Below are positions 7,671 through 14,399 of a DNA stretch of 40,680 bases, in pieces. Within the stretch, counting starts at the first letter, position 1, and each line of letters opens with the position of its first letter. The notes under the pieces are model-generated. The model made no database searches. It saw only the letters and a program-made list of their open reading frames with translations, and was not told the origin of the DNA. The position numbers and the translations under genes were made by a program. Origin of the DNA: Bacteroidia bacterium (GTDB taxonomy: Bacteria > Bacteroidota > Bacteroidia > UKL13-3). Location of the stretch: the NCBI GenBank assembly GCA_018058135.1, contig JAGPCK010000025.1:1-40680 (forward strand), given 5' to 3'.

Positions 7671-9514
7671 GAAAGGAGGTACTTCAATTTTTAAGTGCGC
7701 ATTGTTCAGCAGACCCAAGATTTATCGATAGTCTTATTGTAACTTCTTTTGTTAGTTTTAATGGAATAACAGTTGAAAATAATGAGCTAATCAAACAACA
7801 TTTAATATCCTCCAAAAATAAAAAAGATTACGCAGTATTTGAACAATTTAACGAATTAGTTCAAGCTAATTTACCTGAATTCAGTTTTGAGGATTTAATT
7901 GAACTCTTTGAATTTGTTGTTTCACCAGCTGATAAAGTCGTGACAGGTGCAGTTTACACCCCGAAGATAGTAAGGGAATTTATTATTGACAACACTTTTA
8001 AAACAACGAATACAAATACAGAAGATATCAAAATAACCGATATTTCATGCGGGTGCGGAAGTTTCCTATTTGATATGCTTATTAAAATCAAATCTGGGTC
8101 CTACAGGAAAATTTGTCAAATAATTGAGACGAACATATTTGGATTGGATATCCAAGAATATTCAATAGTAAGAACACAAATCTTACTTACAATGTACGCG
8201 ATATTAAATGGTGAGGACAACAAGAAGATAAACTTTAATCTTTTTGTTGGTGATGCTTTATCATTTAACTGGAAAGATCATTTGAAAGATTTTAGTGGCT
8301 TTGATATAATAGTCGGAAACCCACCTTATGTTTGTTCTAGAAATATTTCAGAGGAAACTAAAAAGCACCTAACTAAATGGAGTGTAAGTTCAACTGGACA
8401 TCCTGACCTTTACATTCCCTTTTTTCAAATTGGCATTGAAAACCTAGCAAAAAACGGAATTCTAGGTTTCATCACAATGAATACCTTTTTTAAAAGTGTA
8501 AATGGACGGGCTCTTCGCAATTATTTCCAAAAAGAGATGCTTTTCCTCAAAATTCTAGACTTTGGGGGAAAACAAATTTTTAACAATAAATCAACATATA
8601 CATGTATCTGTTTAATTCAAAGGAGAGGAAATGGATTTATAGAGTATTCGAAAAATGAAAGTGAAGAGCCCTTTAAAAATAACATTTTTACAAAACTAAA
8701 TTATGATAGTTTAAATCATAGAGAGGGTTGGAACTTAAATAACGTAGATATTATTAAAAAAGTGGAATCAACTGGCCAATCATTTGGCAGTTTGTATAAA
8801 ACACGGAATGGCATTGCCACCTTAAAAAACAATGTCTATATTTTTGATGTCGAAGTAGAAACAGAAGATTACTACTGCTTTTTCAAAAATGGAAAATTAA
8901 TCGAAATTGAAAAGGAAGTATGTAGAGATATCATAAATCCAAATAAGCTTACTCAAATTGTCAATTTAAAGCTAATTAAACAGAAAATTATTTTTCCTTA
9001 CCATTACGATATGGGAAGGGCAAAATCTATTAGCGAAAAAGAATTGCGAAAAAAATATCCTAAAGCGTTCAAATATCTACATAGTCAAAGAGAACTTTTA
9101 TTAACAAGGGACAAAGGAAAAGGAAAATATGAACAGTGGTTCTCATATGGGCGAAATCAATCATTAGAAAAGAGTTCGTTCAAATTATTTTTTCCACACA
9201 TTGCTCAAGATATTCCAAACTTCATTTTAAGCAAAGACGAAGACCTGCTATTTTATAATGGATTAGCTGTTATTTCAGAAAATCAAAAGGAGTTGCTTTT
9301 CCTGCAGAAGCTCATGGGGTCAAGGCTCTTTTGGTTTTATATTAAGAATTCAAGTAAATCGTATGGTTCAAGGTACTACTCACTAAGTAGAAATTATATA
9401 AAAGGTTTTGGCGTTTATAATTTTTCTGATCATGATAAAAACTATATTATCAAACAAAAGAATCGCGATTTAATAGATTACTTCATCGAAGAAAAATATG
9501 CAATTAGTTTATAA
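7667..9514 (+). CDS. N6-adenine DNA methyltransferase, Eco57I/TaqI-like
   Basis: This 615-residue protein is predicted to transfer a methyl group from S-adenosylmethionine to the N6 of adenine in a specific DNA sequence. After an N-terminal helical region of about 90 residues comes the Eco57I/type IIG-like lead-in TGAVYTP, motif I D125-ISCGCGSF, an acidic motif near FGLDIQ, and the catalytic motif IV N218-P-P-Y221. The C-terminal half (about 350-600) looks like a target-recognition domain with the TaqI-like element RYYSLSRNYIKGF. No PD-(D/E)xK nuclease stretch is visible, and it is shorter than typical type IIG fusion enzymes (near 1000 residues). It ends the four-gene operon, overlapping the previous stop by ATGA. 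No restriction gene is adjacent, so it is either a solitary regulator or part of an unusual phospho-controlled system. Confidence 0.9.
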   Translation: MRKEVLQFLSAHCSADPRFIDSLIVTSFVSFNGITVENNELIKQHLISSKNKKDYAVFEQFNELVQANLPEFSFEDLIELFEFVVSPADKVVTGAVYTPKIVREFIIDNTFKTTNTNTEDIKITDISCGCGSFLFDMLIKIKSGSYRKICQIIETNIFGLDIQEYSIVRTQILLTMYAILNGEDNKKINFNLFVGDALSFNWKDHLKDFSGFDIIVGNPPYVCSRNISEETKKHLTKWSVSSTGHPDLYIPFFQIGIENLAKNGILGFITMNTFFKSVNGRALRNYFQKEMLFLKILDFGGKQIFNNKSTYTCICLIQRRGNGFIEYSKNESEEPFKNNIFTKLNYDSLNHREGWNLNNVDIIKKVESTGQSFGSLYKTRNGIATLKNNVYIFDVEVETEDYYCFFKNGKLIEIEKEVCRDIINPNKLTQIVNLKLIKQKIIFPYHYDMGRAKSISEKELRKKYPKAFKYLHSQRELLLTRDKGKGKYEQWFSYGRNQSLEKSSFKLFFPHIAQDIPNFILSKDEDLLFYNGLAVISENQKELLFLQKLMGSRLFWFYIKNSSKSYGSRYYSLSRNYIKGFGVYNFSDHDKNYIIKQKNRDLIDYFIEEKYAISL

Positions 9515-9606
9515 CACAGTCACACGCAATAACACTGCAAGGTGAATTTTAAGAATTTTACATTTTCTCACTTATTTCGTGCAAATCCCATAAAAACTTC
9601 GACATT

Positions 9607-9623
9607 ACCCCCGTCCTCGCTAC
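9607..9623. repeat. Right attachment-site repeat (attR)
   Basis: This copy of the tRNA-Met 3' end (16 of 17 bases) is followed by TCC rather than CA. A further TTCGAC at 9598-9603 resembles the tRNA T loop (117-122), displaced by a few bases. The site lies between the methyltransferase gene and a terminator and marks the right boundary of the island. Confidence 0.8.
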
Positions 9624-9625
9624 TC

Positions 9626-9653
9626 CAAAAGCCGCTTTATGCGGCTTTTTTTA
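9626..9653 (+). terminator. Terminator, probably the original one of tRNA-Met
   Basis: AAAGCCGC and GCGGCTTT pair around a short loop, followed by a run of T. It starts a few bases after the right copy of the tRNA end, exactly where the tRNA's own terminator would stand before integration. It now terminates island transcription. Confidence 0.85.
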
Positions 9654-9761
9654 TGCCTTCTGAACTCACGCTATATCTTCAGAGTGCTGGTTAACAAATA
9701 CGTAAAAGTATTCATAAAATAATTTGTTGACACGTGCAACTATTTCACGCTGCTACCAATC

Positions 9762-9770
9762 TATATTTGC
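9762..9770 (+). promoter_or_regulatory. Bacteroidota -7 promoter box
   Basis: TATATTTGC is a perfect TAnnTTTG match 15 bases before the ATG at 9785. The -33 element is unclear. It decides the start of the next gene, since an in-frame ATG at 9734 lies upstream of this box. Confidence 0.6.
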
Positions 9771-9784
9771 AATCTAACTACCCC

Positions 9785-10831
9785 ATGCCTCAATTAAAGA
9801 AATACTACAGCTATGTTCTGGTGGCTATAAGCTTTGCCACCGGGGGATTCGCAGTGTCAGGTCTATTAAAAGGTGAATCGAAACAAGAAAAAGAGACAGT
9901 TGCACAAACAACCACTGTTTCAACTGAAGAAAACAATTCGTTTTCTTTAATAAACAAGAGCTTAAACAGTTCATATCAAAACGAAGGTATACGGGAGTTG
10001 GAGCCATTTTCCAACCTTATTGAAGATTACATCAAAAAAGCTAAACAAAAAAATCCGGAGATACTGATATCCTATTACTTCAGGGACTTGGATAACGGAA
10101 TTTGGATTGGTATAAACGAAAAAGAAGAATTTGCACCTGCAAGCCTGTTTAAACTGCCATTGATGTTGGCTATATTAAAAGAGGCTGAAAGTAATCCGGC
10201 AATATTATCTGCCACTTACCAGTATTATACAAAAGATTTTGCAGGCTTAGATAAAGGTGACGAGGGATATGAAAAAAAGGATGGGAGTTTTTACTCGCTG
10301 GATGAACTACTCCGACAAATGATTGTATACTCTGATAATGAGGCGGCACTTATTTTGCTCAAATATATTGGTGATGATAAATTGGAAGCTGTCGAAAAAT
10401 TCCTTAGCCAATCAGTTCCTGAAAACGGCAAAGCCACCACCAACTTTATTAAGGTTAAAAATTATGCTTCAATCTTTAGGGTGCTTTATAACTGTACTTT
10501 TCTGAACAAAGACATGTCTCTTAAAGCCCTTAACTATCTTTCTCAGTCACAGTACAAAAACGGGATTCGAAAAAGCATACCCGCTGAAATACCTATTGCA
10601 CATAAATATGGTATCAGGGATATTGAACTAAACGGCACCAAAATTAAAGGGTATCAACTCCACCACTTCGGAATTGTATATTATCCTAACAAGCCCTTTA
10701 CGATTGGCATAATGACAAGAGGCAAAAATCAGCAGGTAAGTGATGAGATTATCTCAGAGCTTGCTCGTATTACCTATACAGAAGTAAACCGGCAAATGCA
10801 GCAGAAATCAACTGAGCGTATAATACCATAG
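9785..10831 (+). CDS. Class A-like serine beta-lactamase-fold protein, exported
   Basis: The 348-residue protein has an N-terminal hydrophobic segment (about residues 8-27) acting as signal or anchor, then a Ser/Thr/Gln-rich linker to about 70. The catalytic domain follows with the penicillin-recognising triad motifs S120-L-F-K123, S183-D-N185 and K274-Y-G276 in place of the usual KTG. It belongs to the class A beta-lactamase-like serine hydrolases (Beta-lactamase2 family). The variant third motif and low-similarity surroundings make a cell-wall or peptidase-like role as plausible as antibiotic hydrolysis. It is the first chromosomal gene after the island. The start at 9785 is preferred to 9734 because a perfect promoter box lies between them. 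Confidence 0.8.
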   Translation: MPQLKKYYSYVLVAISFATGGFAVSGLLKGESKQEKETVAQTTTVSTEENNSFSLINKSLNSSYQNEGIRELEPFSNLIEDYIKKAKQKNPEILISYYFRDLDNGIWIGINEKEEFAPASLFKLPLMLAILKEAESNPAILSATYQYYTKDFAGLDKGDEGYEKKDGSFYSLDELLRQMIVYSDNEAALILLKYIGDDKLEAVEKFLSQSVPENGKATTNFIKVKNYASIFRVLYNCTFLNKDMSLKALNYLSQSQYKNGIRKSIPAEIPIAHKYGIRDIELNGTKIKGYQLHHFGIVYYPNKPFTIGIMTRGKNQQVSDEIISELARITYTEVNRQMQQKSTERIIP

Positions 10832-10835
10832 TTGC

Positions 10836-10868
10836 CTTGGAAACTAACTGTTTATAAAGCATATTTGC
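10836..10868 (+). promoter_or_regulatory. Predicted promoter of the DUF6089 gene
   Basis: CTTG at 10836-10839 and CATATTTG at 10860-10867 are spaced by 20 bases. Each box differs by one base from the Bacteroidota consensus. The ATG at 10912 lies 44 bases further. Confidence 0.5.
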
Positions 10869-10911
10869 AGTGGGTGAAACAAATGACTATAAAAGGTTGT
10901 CTGTTTAATAA

Positions 10912-11745
10912 ATGAGGTTAGGTTTGAAAAATATTGCTTTCTTATTAATAAGTTTTTTTGCTTTTGTACAATCAACAAAAGCACAAGATGATGTAAAAGG
11001 TTCGTTTGAAGGTGGAATTCATTCGGGCATAACACAATTCTATGGTGATGTAAATTCGCGCATTTTTAGTTGGAAACAAAAAGGCATGATCTACGGTATA
11101 CACGCCCGATACAATTACAACTCAAAATTCTCAGGAAGGTTTGCCCTCACAGTGGGCAATGTTAAAAGTGACGATGCGCTTTCTAAGTCTGTTTTTCAAC
11201 GGCAAAGAAATGTTAATTTCAAAACCACTATAACTGAATTAGGCTTTACCGGTGAATATAACATATTCGGTTATAGCTCAGGTAGCAAAAGAAAATACCC
11301 CGGTTTGGAAAAAATTCGTTTCAGCCCTTACGTATTTACCGGTTTTAACTTCTACTTCTTCTCTCCCAAATCAGAAGTGAATGGCAAATACTATAATGTC
11401 AAAAATCTGGATACTGAATTGGGTAAAAGCTATAAAACAATTAACCTGTCTATCCCGCTTGGCCTTGGAGTAAAGTATAGCCCAATTAACCTTTGGACCA
11501 TCGGATTTGAAGTGGGGATGCGCAAGACGTTTACAGATTTTCTGGATGGTGTGGGCGGCTATTATGCTGATTACAACACGGTACTGAATGATCAGGGTGA
11601 AATTGCAGCTATTTTAAGCGATCCATCACGATTACTTGGTAATACGATACAGAAAACCGGCCCCAGAGGCAACCCTTCCAGCAAAGATTGGTACCTATTT
11701 ATGGGATTTTCCATAACTAAGAAGCTGTATTTCAAGAACTACTAA
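10912..11745 (+). CDS. DUF6089-type outer-membrane beta-barrel protein (PorG-like)
   Basis: The 277-residue protein starts with a signal peptide ending near STKAQ-DD. The mature part begins with GGIHSGITQFYGDVN, the glycine-rich opening typical of the DUF6089 family that includes PorG, an outer-membrane component linked to the type IX secretion machine. Alternating hydrophobic strands (GFTGEYNIFGY, FSPYVFTGFNFYFF, PLGLGVKYSP) and a C-terminal aromatic-rich strand support a small barrel. The ATG at 10912 is directly followed by the signal peptide. It is a single gene, separated by 80 bases from its neighbours. The family is clear; assignment as PorG itself is uncertain, because Bacteroidota genomes carry several paralogues. 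Confidence 0.75.
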   Translation: MRLGLKNIAFLLISFFAFVQSTKAQDDVKGSFEGGIHSGITQFYGDVNSRIFSWKQKGMIYGIHARYNYNSKFSGRFALTVGNVKSDDALSKSVFQRQRNVNFKTTITELGFTGEYNIFGYSSGSKRKYPGLEKIRFSPYVFTGFNFYFFSPKSEVNGKYYNVKNLDTELGKSYKTINLSIPLGLGVKYSPINLWTIGFEVGMRKTFTDFLDGVGGYYADYNTVLNDQGEIAAILSDPSRLLGNTIQKTGPRGNPSSKDWYLFMGFSITKKLYFKNY

Positions 11746-11764
11746 ATAAATTTGGGTAGCAGTT

Positions 11765-11795
11765 TTTGATATTCAGGTGAATACCCCTACCTTTG
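11765..11795 (+). promoter_or_regulatory. Perfect Bacteroidota promoter for rplU-rpmA
   Basis: TTTG at 11765-11768 and TACCTTTG at 11788-11795 are separated by exactly 19 bases, a full match to TTTG-N19-TAnnTTTG. Transcription would start near 11802, about 25 bases before the rplU ATG. Confidence 0.85.
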
Positions 11796-11826
11796 CCGTC
11801 CATTTAACCATAAAATAAATAAAAAC

Positions 11827-12138
11827 ATGTTCGCAATCGTAGAAATTGCCGGCCAACAGTTTAAAGTTGAAAAAGACCAGACTTTGTTTGTACATCGTTT
11901 ACAAAACGAAGAAGGCGCCAGCGTTGAGTTCGATAAAGTACTGTTGGTAGACAACAGCGGAAAAGTAAAAGTAGGCATGCCTACCGTTGACGGAGCTAAG
12001 GTGCAAGCCACAGTGCTTACCCACCTGAAAGGCGACAAAGTCATCGTTTTCAAAAAGAAACGCAGAAAAGGATACAAGAAGAAAAACGGTCACCGTCAAT
12101 TCTTTACCAAAATCCAGATTTCAAATATTGTAGGATAA
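11827..12138 (+). CDS. rplU: 50S ribosomal protein L21
   Basis: The 103-residue product is full length for bacterial L21, which binds 23S rRNA in the large subunit. It opens with [15 protein letters not shown], and its C-terminal half carries the basic [16 protein letters not shown] stretch characteristic of the family. It is followed after 23 bases by rpmA, the classic rplU-rpmA pair, and both are served by the promoter at 11765-11795. Confidence 0.98.
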   Translation: MFAIVEIAGQQFKVEKDQTLFVHRLQNEEGASVEFDKVLLVDNSGKVKVGMPTVDGAKVQATVLTHLKGDKVIVFKKKRRKGYKKKNGHRQFFTKIQISNIVG

Positions 12139-12161
12139 TTTAATAGAAAAGGAATAATACA

Positions 12162-12428
12162 ATGGCACATAAAAAAGGGGTCGGTAGTTCCAAAAACGGA
12201 CGCGAATCACACAGTAAACGCCTTGGTGTAAAATTATTTGGCGGACAGTTTGCCAAAGCCGGCAATATCATTATCAGACAGCGTGGTACCAAGCACCACC
12301 CGGGTGATAACGTAGGAATTGGCAGAGACCATACCTTGTTTGCTCTTACTGATGGTAAGGTAGTATTCAAAAAAGGACGCGATGATCGTTCTTTTGTTTC
12401 TATCCAACCAATAGCAGCTCAAGCTTAA
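12162..12428 (+). CDS. rpmA: 50S ribosomal protein L27
   Basis: The 88-residue L27 begins [16 protein letters not shown], with the conserved [17 protein letters not shown] segment in the middle. L27 reaches the peptidyl-transferase centre of the 50S subunit through its N-terminal tail. The N-terminus begins directly with AHKKG, with no cleavable extension of the type found in Firmicutes. It is the second gene of the rplU operon and is followed by a terminator at 12455. Confidence 0.98.
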   Translation: MAHKKGVGSSKNGRESHSKRLGVKLFGGQFAKAGNIIIRQRGTKHHPGDNVGIGRDHTLFALTDGKVVFKKGRDDRSFVSIQPIAAQA

Positions 12429-12454
12429 TTTTAAGTTCAAAAAACTTATATTTT

Positions 12455-12485
12455 AAAAACCCCGCATTGTTGCGGGGTTTTCTGT
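12455..12485 (+). terminator. Terminator of the rplU-rpmA operon
   Basis: AAAACCCCGCA pairs perfectly with TGCGGGGTTTT across a four-base loop, followed by TCTGTTTTT. It lies 27 bases past the rpmA stop. Confidence 0.92.
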
Positions 12486-12519
12486 TTTTACCATGGAGGG
12501 TGTTTCAAAAGAATAACTA

Positions 12520-12527
12520 TATATTTG
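12520..12527 (+). promoter_or_regulatory. Bacteroidota -7 promoter box
   Basis: TATATTTG matches TAnnTTTG perfectly and lies 22 bases before the ATG at 12549. No good -33 box is seen. An alternative TTG start for the next gene would lie inside this box, which argues against it. Confidence 0.6.
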
Positions 12528-12548
12528 TTTTACGTTAATCAATACATC

Positions 12549-13364
12549 ATGAGAAAATTCGTCATTTTTTTATTTATAGCTATCGGAGTGGTGATAGTAT
12601 TGGAATCATTTAACACAACTCCATTTGGCAAACGTGACGGCACTGAACCCGGCTATACCGGCTCTCCCGGTGACAGTTTAAAAAACTGTACTGCCTGCCA
12701 CGGTGGTACTCCGCTAAATGTGGAGGGTTGGATTACATCCACCGTTCCGGCTACGGGTTTCGTACCCGGACAACGTTACACTATTACAGCTACCAATACT
12801 GAAGTGGGTGGTACACGTTTCGGATTTTCTATTTCCCCGCAAGCTCCCAACGGAGATTTACTGGGCACCATGATTATTACAGATACAGTAGCCACTAAAT
12901 TGGTGGGTAACGACAAATATGCTACCTACAGAACCGGTGGTGTTGACGGTGTTGATTCCAAAACATGGACCTTTGATTGGATTGCTCCTGCAGCTAATGT
13001 AAATGAGGTAATATTTTATGGCGCATTCAACTCGAACTTTGAAGGCCACAAGGAAGGTGATCAAACCTACCTGAGCCAACTGCGATTGAGAAGAGAAGGC
13101 ACCTTGAATACTGATAAATTAACAGGAGCCCCTGCTTTCACTATCAGTCCAAATCCCGTGGCTGATTATTTTACCATCAGCGCTATTGCTACTGAAAAAG
13201 TTCAAAAGCTAACCGTGGTAAACATGAATGGGCAAACCGTGTTATCTGTTGAAAATCCTGACGGAAACCAAGTAGATGTTTCTGACCTGACCAAAGGAAT
13301 TTATCACGTGCTCATCTCTTCTGATAAGGGACATTCGCAAGTAAGCAAACTGGTAAAATTATAA
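12549..13364 (+). CDS. Exported protein with CxxCH motif, choice-of-anchor V domain and T9SS sorting tail
   Basis: The 271-residue protein starts with a hydrophobic signal segment (FVIFLFIAIGVVIVL). A single haem-binding-like motif CTACHGG follows at about residues 48-53, then a beta-rich Reeler-like region (about 60-185) of the type annotated as choice-of-anchor V in Bacteroidota. The last 80 residues match a type A type IX secretion sorting domain: FTISPNPVADYFTI, then VVNMNGQTVLSV and a terminal GIYHVLISSDKG-SQVSKLVKL pattern. It is therefore expected to cross the outer membrane by the T9SS and be surface attached or released. Substrate and electron partner are unknown. The start at 12549 is chosen because the promoter -7 box occupies the TTG at 12525. 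Confidence 0.82.
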   Translation: MRKFVIFLFIAIGVVIVLESFNTTPFGKRDGTEPGYTGSPGDSLKNCTACHGGTPLNVEGWITSTVPATGFVPGQRYTITATNTEVGGTRFGFSISPQAPNGDLLGTMIITDTVATKLVGNDKYATYRTGGVDGVDSKTWTFDWIAPAANVNEVIFYGAFNSNFEGHKEGDQTYLSQLRLRREGTLNTDKLTGAPAFTISPNPVADYFTISAIATEKVQKLTVVNMNGQTVLSVENPDGNQVDVSDLTKGIYHVLISSDKGHSQVSKLVKL

Positions 13365-13415
13365 TCTCTTGCAGTTGCGCACTCCGTTCAGGATAACACC
13401 TTTTTGATTTATAAT

Positions 13416-14390
13416 TTACCCTACTCTTTGTTGTAACATACCGGCAAATGCTGCCAGCTTATTTTTAGATTCTTCCTCAGCGCCAACACTGTTGAGGTGT
13501 TGGTGAGCCAAATCTAAATGGTATTTCATTTCAGCTTCTGCCTGCGCTTTTACATCCAGTTGATTAAAGACATCCAACACTGCTGTTACTTTCTCCGCTT
13601 CATTACATACGTTTTGATTGAGCCAGTGATAAAGCATGGCTTTCTGTTCCCCCTTCGCCTGTTCCATTGCTTTAATCAGTAAGTAGGTTTTTTTGTTGGC
13701 AATGATATCCCCTCCCTTTTGTTTACCCACCTCAGCCGTATCCCCAAAAGCATCCAGAATATCATCCTGTAACTGAAACGCTATGCCAATGTGTTTACCG
13801 AAATTGTACAAATGTCGGGCATCATCTTCGCTACTCCCTGCTACATAAGCACCCAACTTTAAAGAACACGCCAGCAAAACAGCCGTTTTCAGCTCAATCA
13901 TGTGCAGGTACTCTCCTACACTTACTGTAGCTGCGGTTTCAAAATTCATGTCGATTTGTTGTCCTTCGCACACTTCTGCTGCAGTAGTTAAAAAATGAGG
14001 AAGGCATCGTTTTAATGTTTCCCCATTCAGGTGCTGAAACATTTCCATACTTTTAATCATCATCAAATCGCCCGACAGGATTGCGGTATCGGGGTTCCAC
14101 TTGATGTGTACTGTAGGTTGACCCCTGCGAATAGGTGCCTTGTCCATAATATCATCATGCACCAGAGTGAAATTGTGAAATACCTCAACTGCAACAGCCA
14201 CTGGCAAGGCCTTTTCCGTATCGCCACCGAATAATTTACAACCCATGAGTGTCAACACCGGACGAACGCGTTTGCCACCTAGTTGCATCATGTAGTTAAT
14301 AGGGTCATACAGTTGTGCAGGTTGGCCGGTAAACGGATGTTGTTGTATATAGGAATTAACTGTGCTGAGAAGTTCTTTGTATAGCTCCAT
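13416..14390 (-). CDS. Polyprenyl (geranylgeranyl/farnesyl-type) diphosphate synthase
   Basis: This 324-residue trans-prenyltransferase would condense isopentenyl diphosphate with an allylic diphosphate to make isoprenoid chains for quinones, carotenoids or lipid carriers. The first aspartate-rich motif D79-D-I-M-D83 and the second D209-D-I-L-D213 are both intact, with the upstream GGKRVRP (38-44) and RRGQPTVH elements. Length fits a short-chain synthase; the aromatic pair F71-H72 before the first motif affects chain length but does not settle the product. It starts 9 bases after the rnr stop on the same strand, so the two genes are probably co-transcribed. Confidence 0.93.
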   Translation of the reverse strand: MELYKELLSTVNSYIQQHPFTGQPAQLYDPINYMMQLGGKRVRPVLTLMGCKLFGGDTEKALPVAVAVEVFHNFTLVHDDIMDKAPIRRGQPTVHIKWNPDTAILSGDLMMIKSMEMFQHLNGETLKRCLPHFLTTAAEVCEGQQIDMNFETAATVSVGEYLHMIELKTAVLLACSLKLGAYVAGSSEDDARHLYNFGKHIGIAFQLQDDILDAFGDTAEVGKQKGGDIIANKKTYLLIKAMEQAKGEQKAMLYHWLNQNVCNEAEKVTAVLDVFNQLDVKAQAEAEMKYHLDLAHQHLNSVGAEEESKNKLAAFAGMLQQRVG

Positions 14391-14399
14391 TAAGAAGGA

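Larger units (their letters stand above)
138..9623. mobile_element. Genomic island integrated at the tRNA-Met 3' end
   Basis: This stretch is bounded by the 17-base tRNA-end repeats at 121-137 and 9607-9623. It is visibly richer in A+T than the chromosomal genes after 9.7 kb and holds accessory-type genes: a TPR membrane protein on the minus strand and a four-gene GHKL, receiver, unknown and methyltransferase operon on the plus strand. After the right repeat comes a strong terminator that would fit the original tRNA gene. No integrase, recombination directionality factor or replication gene is visible, so the island is either a decayed element or one mobilised in trans. An internal degraded repeat near 2.7 kb suggests that it is two stacked insertions. 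Confidence 0.75.

Noticed and set aside
138..9623. Integrase or transposase gene of the island
   Set aside because: None of the open frames in the island shows tyrosine or serine recombinase or transposase motifs, on either strand.
9734..9784. Upstream ATG of the beta-lactamase-like gene
   Set aside because: A perfect promoter -7 box at 9762-9770 lies downstream of this ATG, and the added residues do not resemble a signal peptide.
12525..12548. TTG start extending the haem-motif protein by 8 residues
   Set aside because: The codon lies inside the perfect -7 promoter box at 12520-12527.
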